Shown here piece by piece: positions 51,241 to 58,562 of a stretch of 64,000 nt of DNA. Below the pieces are notes generated by a model. The model made no database searches and was not told where the DNA came from. It saw nothing but the letters and a program-made list of their open reading frames with translations. The DNA lies in contig NZ_CP039432.1 of NCBI RefSeq assembly GCF_005484805.1, positions 1,674,001-1,738,000 of the forward strand. Reading direction: 5' to 3'. How positions within the stretch are numbered: position 1 is the first letter of the stretch; every line of letters begins with the position of its first letter. The translations under genes were made by a program, and so were the position numbers. Source of the DNA: Rhodococcus sp. SGAir0479 (GTDB taxonomy: Bacteria; Actinomycetota; Actinomycetes; Mycobacteriales; Mycobacteriaceae).

Positions 51241-51269
51241 ATTACAGCCAGGTGTGTTGTCAATAACAA
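51241..51269 (-). promoter_or_regulatory. Promoter of the tandem secreted-protein genes
   Basis: On the minus strand TTGTTA (51269-51264), a 17-base spacer and TGTAAT (51246-51241) make a good -35/-10 pair 40 bases before ATG 51201, in a notably AT-rich stretch. Confidence 0.6.
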
Positions 51270-52075
51270 TCTGGGGTAGTGTGACGTACATTACTAACAA
51301 ACCGGCTGGAACGTATCTGAACGAAAAAGTTCCGCTCCGCGCGGTCTGCAGCGCTCGCTCAGCGGGTCGCCACATCGAGAGCTGGTTATGGCTCGGCGTT
51401 CGGCACGTTCGCCGGCGCTGACACGGGGAGGATCAGGCCGCTGCCGGTCTTGAACGCAGCCCCATTATCTCGGCGAGCCGTAGTCGCTCTGGGAGAGGCG
51501 AACGTCGGTCCGGTCGACGGCCTGGCGGGTGGTGCCGACTGCCTCCAACATGTCGAGCAGGGTGGCCGGATCGTTCGAGAAGTGCGTGCTGCCGTGGGAT
51601 CCGTAGGCGAATTTTAGGTAGTCGGCCAGAACGCCCCTTTGCCTCGAAGCCCACAAAAACCGGCCATTCCAGGGCTCCGCTCCGGAGGATCCATCTCCTC
51701 GGAGGTGTCGACGCCGGCACGGGATGCCCCGAGTTCGGGCTGGCCGCCTACCGCTTCTCTTTTTCGCCCCCGGATCCAATCCGAAAGCAACACCTAACGA
51801 TGTATCACGACCGGGTGCCTCTGGACCCACAAGTGTGAAACACCCACGCAGCTATGGCGATATCCTTCTAGGAACGGCGTAGTCGCGTCCCTGGCTGCCC
51901 TCGAAGGCTCCGAACACGTGCAAACATCTTCATCGGTTACTTCAACACCCCGCGCGTCGCTGTCGTCTGCAAGGCCCATCTTCTCTAAGGAACTCCGATC
52001 CTGCGCTCCTCCCGCCCCAACATCGCAACGACACCCCTTCGCAAGTACGCGCCTCGTCCTGTCCTTCACCCCCGA
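51270..52075. other. Upstream region of the secreted genes and signal peptidase; possible remnant
   Basis: About 800 bases. A minus-strand frame at 51465-51830 includes ADYLKFAYGSHGSTHFSNDP and LLDMLEAVGTTRQAVDRTDV, which reads like protein, but start and family are unclear and other frames overlap; it may be a decayed gene. The rest carries the promoters of both flanking genes. Confidence 0.35.
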
Positions 52076-52618
52076 GTGCGGAAGAAGTTTTCCCGGGCGG
52101 GCCTCCAGGCCAGACGCATCTTGTCCTGGGCGACGCTCGTGGTGGTATGTGCAGCCCTCGCCTTGGTCGTGCTCGTCCCGGCAGCGACGGGCTCCACGCC
52201 GTACACGGTGCTCTCGGGTTCGATGAACCCGACATACAAGCCAGGGAGCGTAGTCGTGGTACGCGAGCAACAGGTGGAATCTCTCCAAGTCGGTGATCCC
52301 ATCACCTTCGAATGGGACGCAGGAAGTCCGACACTCGTCACGCACCGGATTGTGCGAATCGGGCGCACCCGGGAGGGCGAACTCCGGTTCACCACACAAG
52401 GCGACGCCAACCCCTCCCCCGACACGAAAACAGTCGCTGCCAAACAGGTCCGCGGGAAGGTCTGGTACGCGGTGCCGTACGGCGGTTACCTCAAAACCGT
52501 GCTGGGGGGCGCCTTGCTGATCTACGCGGCGGTCATGCTCGCCGGCTCAGCACGCGACACCGCACGACTCCCCCGAAGAGGTCGACGAGATACCGAACCG
52601 CGACAGGCCGAAGCATGA
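52076..52618 (+). CDS. Signal peptidase I, archaeal/SipW (Ser-His) type
   Basis: A 180-residue membrane enzyme of the S26B group. A first helix SWATLVVVCAALALVVLV precedes VLSGSMNPTYKPGSVVVV (Ser nucleophile in SGSM), then LVTHRIVRI (catalytic His in place of the bacterial Lys) and TTQGDANPSPD. A second helix VLGGALLIYAAVMLAGS lies near the end. This is the ER/archaeal-type peptidase used by SipW systems, not the housekeeping LepB. GTG 52076 has no clear ribosome binding site. Secreted-protein genes flank it on both sides and are natural substrates. Confidence 0.88.
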   Translation: MRKKFSRAGLQARRILSWATLVVVCAALALVVLVPAATGSTPYTVLSGSMNPTYKPGSVVVVREQQVESLQVGDPITFEWDAGSPTLVTHRIVRIGRTREGELRFTTQGDANPSPDTKTVAAKQVRGKVWYAVPYGGYLKTVLGGALLIYAAVMLAGSARDTARLPRRGRRDTEPRQAEA

Positions 52619-53136
52619 CGATCCGGTGCAGACCATCGCGCCGCGCCCGATCAGCGACAGTGCGCGAGCGCGAGTTCTGCTGCCACGTCCGCGGTTTCGA
52701 GTGCGAGTTGAAAATCGTCCAGAACGGCGTCTGGAACCAGTTGACGCAAATCGATCTGGTCGGCACTGACAGGTGCTTGTCAGTCCTCTCGCTCCGTGAC
52801 CGGTCGCGCCGGCCTGGCCACACGTTTTCCGTCAGGAACACGCACAGAACCGCCCACGTTCGGCGATCCGTTGCGCTCGACGCCGAGAGCACGATGCCGG
52901 CTGTCCTCGCGGAGGGCATGGGAGAGAAAAGGCGACGGGCCGAGTGGAAGTTACCGCCTATCGCACAACCGACCGTTTGACACGGAAGCACCGGCATCAT
53001 TTAATAAGCCTGCCCTCAGCAGGGCAGGCTTACCTTATTTCATGGTGCCCGTCGGGAGACCCCGGCGCCGCGCACAATGTCGAACCCACGCCGCACCGTC
53101 GGGGCAGCGCGGCGTCCACACTCGAAGGGACCCAAC
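52619..53136. other. Region downstream of the signal peptidase gene
   Basis: About 520 bases with no convincing gene; the minus-strand frame at 52533-53000 is antisense to the peptidase gene and has no site. A strong terminator is at 53005-53032. Confidence 0.4.
53005..53032. terminator. Perfect 12-bp bidirectional terminator
   Basis: TAAGCCTGCCCT (53005-53016) and AGGGCAGGCTTA (53021-53032) pair perfectly around CAGC, flanked by AT-rich sequence on both sides (A-rich left, TTATTT right). It probably ends transcription before the secreted-protein gene. Confidence 0.75.
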
Positions 53137-53643
53137 ATGGGCGTTTCACGCAAGCTGGCCGGTGCCGGAGTCGTTGCCGGACTCTCCGCACTCGCTCTCG
53201 TCACCAGCCCCGCGCTCTCCTCGGCTCAGGTCACCGGTAGTCCGACCGTGACGGTGTCCGGCTCGACGATCACCTCCACGGTCACCGGCCTGAAGACCAC
53301 CCTCCCGTTCAACTACTGCGAGGGCTACGTGTACCGCGGCGACGCCACCGTCTTCGACAGGAGCACCAAGGTAGGCGAGTACCCCATCGCGGGGCCGAGT
53401 CTGGTGAAGGACCAGATCCTCACCGGCGCCTCGGGTTCGGGCACCTCGGCGGCGTTGCCCATCGGCGAGTACTGGGTGTTCACCAAGTGCAAGGAAATCG
53501 GCGACACCGCGTACCAGGTCGTCGGCCAGCCCGTGCGGGTGGCGGTCACCGAGGAGGATCCGGCTGCCGTTCCCGGGCTCGGTAGCGTCGAGGACTTCTT
53601 CCGTGACGTTCTCAACGGCGTCCTCAGCCAGTTCGGCAGCTGA
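53137..53643 (+). CDS. Secreted protein, unknown function
   Basis: A 168-residue exported protein: ATG 53137 (AAGGGA upstream), signal LAGAGVVAGLSALALVTSPA with cleavage near SSAQV, then a strand-rich domain VTVSGSTITSTVTGLKTTLP, FNYCEGYVYRGDATVFDR, EYWVFTKCKEIGDTAYQV. The two Cys probably form a disulfide. The C terminus is a short helix. Its nearness to the SipW-type peptidase may mean the peptidase processes it. A strong hairpin follows directly. Confidence 0.75.
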   Translation: MGVSRKLAGAGVVAGLSALALVTSPALSSAQVTGSPTVTVSGSTITSTVTGLKTTLPFNYCEGYVYRGDATVFDRSTKVGEYPIAGPSLVKDQILTGASGSGTSAALPIGEYWVFTKCKEIGDTAYQVVGQPVRVAVTEEDPAAVPGLGSVEDFFRDVLNGVLSQFGS

Positions 53644-53661
53644 CCTGCAGGTTTCGTGATA

Positions 53662-53703
53662 CCGGGTGCGGTCGGCGGGCGTCAGCCCGCTGACCGCACC
53701 CGG
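53662..53703 (+). terminator. Terminator after the secreted-protein gene
   Basis: A 19-bp stem with one G-T pair (53662-53680 with 53685-53703) and GTCA loop starts 19 bases after the stop codon. Confidence 0.85.
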
Positions 53704-54073
53704 CGTCGTCGGCGGTTGTCGCCGCACACCGTCGGGCACGCCTGTATCGACGCCTACCGCCAGACAAACGACCGACGAGTCGGACGATCCGACCAGGCTT
53801 CGGATTCGTTGCACGACTCCGCCTTCGGTTGGCCCCGGTATCGACGCCGATCTCCAGGGATGCGCCGTCGAGGGGTCCGCCCCCAGGCCGAAGGCGCCCG
53901 CCGGCGCGGCACCGACGCTGACGCGCAACCCACGCGGTACCCCCGATTCGCGGCACCCGGGCCGCCGACGAGGATCGAGAACAGCGTTACGAACACGACC
54001 ACGGACGTCGACGCGCCGATCGCGGAAGCGTCGACTGGTCGAGGCCTTCGGGGCGGCGGGTCCGACAGACGAG
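53704..54073. other. Region between terminators, no gene seen
   Basis: About 370 bases. A minus-strand frame includes the hydrophobic stretch TSVVVFVTLFSILVGGPG but has no supported start and overlaps other open frames. Not annotated as a gene. Confidence 0.35.
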
Positions 54074-54110
54074 ACGGCGGGTTCCGCACAGTGTGCGCGG
54101 AACCCGCCGT
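54074..54110. terminator. 14-bp perfect hairpin
   Basis: ACGGCGGGTTCCGC (54074-54087) pairs perfectly with GCGGAACCCGCCGT (54097-54110) around a 9-base loop. It lies about 100 bases past the stop of the minus-strand iron gene (54214), so it is its likely terminator. Confidence 0.75.
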
Positions 54111-54178
54111 GGCAGGGACCGGGAGTCGCTGCAGCCCTCAGGACTCCGCACGGTCCAGCAGTATTGACAGCCCCAACT

Positions 54179-54197
54179 ATAGGGAAGCCTGCCCTAA
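54179..54197. promoter_or_regulatory. IdeR/DtxR-like iron box, third copy
   Basis: ATAGGGAAGCCTGCCCTAA fits the 19-base DtxR/IdeR consensus TTAGGTTAGSCTAACCTAA at about 15 positions. TTGACA lies just left (54164-54169). It is close to the 3' end of the minus-strand iron gene, so its target is unclear. Confidence 0.4.
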
Positions 54198-54213
54198 TTG
54201 ATCAACCCCTTCG

Positions 54214-54954
54214 TCAGCATGCCGTCGCCAGCAGGGCCCGGGTGCGGACCGGAACGCCCGCGGCCTCGAAGGCATCGAGCAGGTCCTGCCCGCGGCGGGC
54301 GGCGACCGACCGGGACGAACCGGCGCGAATCGGCACGTACGTGGCGGCACCGAGGACCGCGTCGGCGACGAGGGAGGCGAAGCGCACCGAGTCGAGGTGC
54401 GCGGTGGCGTCGAGCGCCCGGCGGATGGCCGCCAGGGATGTGAGGCACCGGTGGGCAGTCCACACCGCCAGGGCCCGCTCACAGGGCAACGTCACGACGT
54501 CCCGGCGATCGGCGAGGGCGTCGTCGGGCAACACCCGCAGCCGGCCGTCGGCCACGCCGGCCCAGTCGATGCCGTTGTCGTTGTCCATGTGGATCCACAG
54601 ATTGTCGACGCCCGGATCCCACGCCCGCCCCTCGAGCACGACCAGCGCGGCCACCCGCCCCACGACGGCATGTACGAGCGCCGCCGCGACCTGGGTGATC
54701 GCGGCGTCGGGCGAGCGCAGGTCCTCGAGCAGGCGGGCGTACATCTGCCCCACACGGTCCCGGGGCGCGCCGGCCGGCAGTCCCTCGTCGCGGGCGCACG
54801 CGGCGATCGGCCACCAGCGCCGCTTGCCCTGTTCCGCCATCGTGGCGACGGCGTAGACCCGCGGATAGTCCGGCACGATCGCCCGGAGCCGGCTACACGC
54901 GTGCGTCAGGGAAGTCTCGGTCGTGCTGCAGTGGGCGGGTGCGGTCACCGGCAT
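54214..54954 (-). CDS. Iron-regulated protein, siderophore-reductase (FhuF)-like
   Basis: A 246-residue protein, ATG 54954 after GGAGG, starting MPVTAPAHCSTTETSLTHAC. The middle LLEDLRSPDAAITQVAAALV and WDPGVDNLWIHMDNDNGIDW, and the end AARRGQDLLDAFEAAGVP look like actinobacterial siderophore-iron reductase-related proteins. The Cys cluster that binds the [2Fe-2S] in FhuF (CC-x10-CxxC) is absent; only one Cys remains at the end, so it may be a non-FeS relative. An IdeR-like box at 54992 lies in its promoter. It is divergent from the uptake operon. Confidence 0.5.
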   Translation of the reverse strand: MPVTAPAHCSTTETSLTHACSRLRAIVPDYPRVYAVATMAEQGKRRWWPIAACARDEGLPAGAPRDRVGQMYARLLEDLRSPDAAITQVAAALVHAVVGRVAALVVLEGRAWDPGVDNLWIHMDNDNGIDWAGVADGRLRVLPDDALADRRDVVTLPCERALAVWTAHRCLTSLAAIRRALDATAHLDSVRFASLVADAVLGAATYVPIRAGSSRSVAARRGQDLLDAFEAAGVPVRTRALLATAC

Positions 54955-54991
54955 CGTGCCTCCATCGAACGTCTGAACTCCTACGAACAAG

Positions 54992-55010
54992 CGTAGGCTA
55001 GCCTAACTAC
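54992..55010. promoter_or_regulatory. IdeR/DtxR iron box in the divergent promoter
   Basis: CGTAGGCTAGCCTAACTAC contains the AGGCTAGCCTAA core of a DtxR/IdeR site (consensus TTAGGTTAGSCTAACCTAA). It is 38 bases before the reductase-like gene's start, so iron-bound IdeR would repress it. Confidence 0.7.
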
Positions 55011-55060
55011 TCGCAAACTGATCGGTTTGCGTGCCGCAGAGCGGATACTGCCGTCGCCCC

Positions 55061-55079
55061 TTCGGTTAGGCTTCCGTAA
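55061..55079. promoter_or_regulatory. IdeR/DtxR iron box of the uptake operon
   Basis: TTCGGTTAGGCTTCCGTAA matches the DtxR/IdeR consensus at 15 of 19 positions and lies 45 bases before GTG 55124 of the permease operon. Confidence 0.65.
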
Positions 55080-55123
55080 CCTGAGGCTCGACAGCGTTTG
55101 CTTTCCCTAGGAGCAGCCCAGCA

Positions 55124-56599
55124 GTGACGACGACACGCCTCCCGGACTCGGATCCGGACGCGTCGGGGCACCCGCACCCGCCCGGCGACTACGCGAAGGA
55201 AGTGGTCCCCCAGGGGCCCGCGCCCCGATATCTGCGCGTCCTCGCGAATCTGGTCGACATCGGCGTCGTGGCACTGCCGCTCGTGATCGGCTGGTATCTC
55301 GTGGACTCGCTCGCGGATGCCCGCGGCGGCGGGGAGGCCGATCGTGCGGTGTTCGGCGGCGCAGCCGTCGTGATCGCCGTCGGCCTGTTCGTGTGGAACC
55401 GCGGGTTCCGCGAGGGCCGGGGCGGCACGACCGTCGGCAAGGGCTGGTTCGGGCTCGTGACCCGCGACGCGGAGACCGCCGCCCCGATCGGTGTGCGCCG
55501 GGCACTGCGCCGGTGGCGGGGCCACGACATCGAGGTCGTCCGCGAGTCCACCGCCCGGGCGGACGGTTTCGAGCCCATCGCCTCCGACACGTCGCTGGCG
55601 GCAGTGCGGCGGCGGCGGCTGCTGGGACTCGCCGCGCTCACGCTGCTGCTGCTGCTCGTGCTGTTCGCCAGCGTGGCCGTCGGCGCCCGCCCCCTCTCGT
55701 TCGGCGAGGTCTTCCACGCGCTCTTCCAGGCCACCGGCAGCGAGACCGACATCATCGTGCGCACGCTCCGCATTCCGCGCACGCTGCTCGGTCTCGTGGT
55801 CGGCATCGCGCTCGGCGTCGCCGGCGCACTGATCCAGGGCCACACCCGCAACCCGCTGGCCGATGCCGGCCTCCTCGGTCTCAATGCCGGCGCGGCGTTC
55901 TTCGTCGTGCTGGCGATCTACACGCTCGGGCTCACCTCGCCGGGCGAGTACCTGTGGTTCGCGTTCGCCGGTTCGGCGGCCGCGTCGATCGTGGTGTTCG
56001 GACTGTCCTCGATCGGCAACGGCAAGGCCAGCCCGCTCAGTCTGGCGCTGGCGGGTGCGGCCGTCGCGTTCTTCCTGCAGGCGATGACCAACGCGGTGGT
56101 GATCGTGGACCAGACCAGCCTCGACGGCTACCGGTTCTGGGTGGTCGGCTCGGTGTCCGGCCGCGGCATCGACATCTTCTGGCAGGTGCTGCCGTTCCTG
56201 GTGCTGGGGCTGGTGATCGCCGTCGCGAGCACCCCCAGCCTGAATGTGATCAGCCTCGGTGAGGACGTCGCCCGCTCGCTCGGCACCAACGTCGCGCTGT
56301 CGCGCACCATCGGCATCGTCGCGATCACCCTGCTCACCGGCGCGGCCACCGCCGCGTGCGGGCCGATCGCGTTCGTCGGCCTGGTGGTGCCGCACGTCGC
56401 CCGCGCCATCACCGGACCCGACTACCGCTGGCTCGTCCCCTATGCCGGGCTGCTCGGCGGTCTCATGCTGGTGATGTCCGACGTCATCGGCCGCGTCGTG
56501 GTGCGCCCCGGTGAGCTGCAGGTCGGCATCGTGCTGGCCGTCGTCGGTGCCCCGTTCTTCATCGCGCTCGTGCGGCGCAGGAAGCTGGCGAGCCTGTGA
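55124..56599 (+). CDS. Siderophore ABC permease (FecCD) with N-terminal RDD domain
   Basis: A 491-residue protein, about 150 longer than a usual FecCD permease. Residues about 35-130 form an RDD domain: RYLRVLANLVDIGVVALPLV opens with the R...D pair, a second helix follows, and GTTVGKGWFGLVTRDAETA closes it. Residues about 160-491 form the FecCD permease with ten helices: LRIPRTLLGLVVGIALGVAG, GHTRNPLADAGLLGLNAGA and CGPIAFVGLVVPHVARAI. It imports ferric-siderophore. GTG 55124 has AGGAGC upstream. Coupled to the next gene by GTGA. The fusion of RDD with FecCD is unusual; its purpose is unknown. Confidence 0.88.
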   Translation: MTTTRLPDSDPDASGHPHPPGDYAKEVVPQGPAPRYLRVLANLVDIGVVALPLVIGWYLVDSLADARGGGEADRAVFGGAAVVIAVGLFVWNRGFREGRGGTTVGKGWFGLVTRDAETAAPIGVRRALRRWRGHDIEVVRESTARADGFEPIASDTSLAAVRRRRLLGLAALTLLLLLVLFASVAVGARPLSFGEVFHALFQATGSETDIIVRTLRIPRTLLGLVVGIALGVAGALIQGHTRNPLADAGLLGLNAGAAFFVVLAIYTLGLTSPGEYLWFAFAGSAAASIVVFGLSSIGNGKASPLSLALAGAAVAFFLQAMTNAVVIVDQTSLDGYRFWVVGSVSGRGIDIFWQVLPFLVLGLVIAVASTPSLNVISLGEDVARSLGTNVALSRTIGIVAITLLTGAATAACGPIAFVGLVVPHVARAITGPDYRWLVPYAGLLGGLMLVMSDVIGRVVVRPGELQVGIVLAVVGAPFFIALVRRRKLASL

Positions 56600-57696
56600 G
56601 CGTCCTCGAACCCGTCACCACCGACCCGGCCGACGCGGTGAAGGTGCCGTCGCGGCGCGCGTTCCGGCTCGGCCCGGTGTCGCTGGTCCTGCGGCCGTAC
56701 ATGATCGCCGTCAACGTGGTGCTCGTGGCCGCGCTGTTCCTGCTGGTGTGCCTCGGCATCGGCCGCGGCGACTTCCCGCTGTCCGTCCCCGAGGTCACCA
56801 ACGTGCTCTTCGGCGGCGGGACGAAGGTGCAGCGGTTCATCGTGATGGACCTGCGGCTCCCCCGCGCGCTCACGGCGGTGCTCATCGGCGTCGCGCTCGG
56901 TATCTCCGGCGCCATCACCCAGTCCATCGCCCGCAACTCGCTGGCCAGCCCCGACATCCTCGGCATCACCTCCGGCGCCAGCGCGGCCGCGGTCGCGCTG
57001 ATCGTGCTCGGGGGCGGCGGCTCGTTCGTTGGTCTGCTCGCCACCCTGGGCATTCCGCTGGCGGCGCTGCTCGGCGGGCTGCTCACCGCCGCGGTGATCT
57101 ACCTACTGGCGTGGCGCAAGGGCGTCGAGGGCTACCGGCTGATCCTCGTCGGCATCGGCATCAACGCGATGCTGATCGCGATCACCGGATGGCTGCTGAT
57201 CTCCGCCGACATCAACGACGTCTCCCGCGCGAAGGTGTGGCTCAACGGCTCGCTCAACGGCGCCGGGTGGGCACAGGTGTGGCCCGTCACCGTCGCGCTC
57301 GTCGTCATCGGCGGATGGGCGATCATCTCCACCTTCACCCTCGGCGCGCTGCGTCTCGGCGACGACAACGCCCGCTCGCTCGGCGTCCGGCAGCAGTCGG
57401 CGCAGGCCAAGCTGCTGCTCGCGTCGGTGATCCTGGCGGCCGTGGCCACCGCGGCGGCCGGCCCGGTGGGCTTCGTGGCGCTCGCCGCCCCGCAGGTCGC
57501 GATGCGGCTGGTCCGCTCGGCCGGCCCGCCGATCATCGCGTCCGCGCTCTGCGGTGCCGTGCTGGTCGTCGGCAGCGACATCATCGCGCGCACCATCCTC
57601 CCCGTCGAACTGCCGGTGGGCATCGTGACGTCGGCGCTCGGCGGCCCATTCCTCCTGTACCTGCTCGTCCGCAACAACCGGAAGGTCTCGGCATGA
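56596..57696 (+). CDS. Siderophore ABC permease (FecCD), second subunit
   Basis: A 366-residue FecCD-family permease: LRLPRALTAVLIGVALGISG, ARNSLASPDILGITSGASAA, GLRLG-type motif ALRLGDDNARSLGVRQQSAQ and GPVGFVALAAPQVAMRLV. It forms the heterodimeric channel with the preceding RDD-fused subunit in the inner membrane. GTG start overlaps the preceding stop (GTGA), and its own stop overlaps the ATPase start (ATGA). Confidence 0.93.
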   Translation: MSVLEPVTTDPADAVKVPSRRAFRLGPVSLVLRPYMIAVNVVLVAALFLLVCLGIGRGDFPLSVPEVTNVLFGGGTKVQRFIVMDLRLPRALTAVLIGVALGISGAITQSIARNSLASPDILGITSGASAAAVALIVLGGGGSFVGLLATLGIPLAALLGGLLTAAVIYLLAWRKGVEGYRLILVGIGINAMLIAITGWLLISADINDVSRAKVWLNGSLNGAGWAQVWPVTVALVVIGGWAIISTFTLGALRLGDDNARSLGVRQQSAQAKLLLASVILAAVATAAAGPVGFVALAAPQVAMRLVRSAGPPIIASALCGAVLVVGSDIIARTILPVELPVGIVTSALGGPFLLYLLVRNNRKVSA

Positions 57697-58541
57697 CCAC
57701 CACGGCTCACTCCACACCCGCGCCGCGCCTCGTCGCCGAGAACGTGACCCTCGGCTACGGCGATCGGGTCATCGTCGAAGACCTCGACGTCGAGATCCCG
57801 ACCGGGGTCATCACCACGGTCATCGGCCCCAACGGCTGCGGCAAGTCGACCATGCTGCGTGCGCTGGGCCGGCTCCTCAAGCCGCGCGGCGGCAAGGTGC
57901 TGCTCGACGGCAAGGCCATCGGGTCGATGCGCACCAAGGACGTCGCCCGCACCCTCGGCATGCTGCCGCAGGCGCCCCTCGCACCCGAGGGACTCACGGT
58001 CGCCGACCTGGTCGCGCGCGGCCGCCACCCGCACCAGTCGTGGATTCGGCAGTGGTCGTCGGACGACGAGGGCGAGGTGGCGCGGGCGCTCGCGTTGACC
58101 GGCGTGGCCGACCTGGCCGACCGGCCCGTCGACCAGCTGTCCGGCGGCCAGCGTCAGCGCGCGTGGATCTCGATGGCGCTCGCGCAGGGCACGGACATCC
58201 TGCTGCTCGACGAGCCGACCACCTACCTGGATCTCTCGCACTCGATCGAGGTCCTCGACCTCGTCGACCGCATGCACGAGGAGATGGGCCGCACCGTCAT
58301 CATGGTGCTGCACGACCTCAACCTCGCCGTCCGCTACAGCGATCACCTGATCGTGATGTCGCAGGGGCGGATCGTGGCGCAGGGCAAGCCGCAGGACGTC
58401 ATCTCCGCGGAACTGCTCGACGAGGTGTTCGGGCTCGAGGCCGCCGTCATCGACGATCCGGTGTCGGATCGGCCGCTGATCGTGCCGATCGGGACCCGGC
58501 ACGTGTACGGCGCGGTCGGCGGACCACGCCCCGCGAACTGA
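57693..58541 (+). CDS. Siderophore ABC transporter ATP-binding protein
   Basis: A 282-residue FepC/FecE-like ATPase: Walker A GPNGCGKST, Q-loop MLPQAPLAPEGLTV, signature LSGGQRQRAWISMALAQ, Walker B ILLLDEPTTYLD and switch His VLHDLNLAVRYSDH. It powers ferric-siderophore import together with the two FecCD permeases. No binding lipoprotein gene is in the window, so it must be encoded elsewhere. Confidence 0.94.
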   Translation: MTTTAHSTPAPRLVAENVTLGYGDRVIVEDLDVEIPTGVITTVIGPNGCGKSTMLRALGRLLKPRGGKVLLDGKAIGSMRTKDVARTLGMLPQAPLAPEGLTVADLVARGRHPHQSWIRQWSSDDEGEVARALALTGVADLADRPVDQLSGGQRQRAWISMALAQGTDILLLDEPTTYLDLSHSIEVLDLVDRMHEEMGRTVIMVLHDLNLAVRYSDHLIVMSQGRIVAQGKPQDVISAELLDEVFGLEAAVIDDPVSDRPLIVPIGTRHVYGAVGGPRPAN

Positions 58542-58562
58542 GCGAGAGCGGCCCGCCGACCG

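Noticed and set aside
52533-53000. 155-codon minus-strand frame
   Set aside because: Overlaps the signal peptidase gene antisense and has no ribosome binding site; not protein-like.
56511-58541. 676-codon frame spanning permease and ATPase
   Set aside because: The first part is a shadow of the second permease; the real ATPase starts at ATG 57693 by the ATGA overlap.
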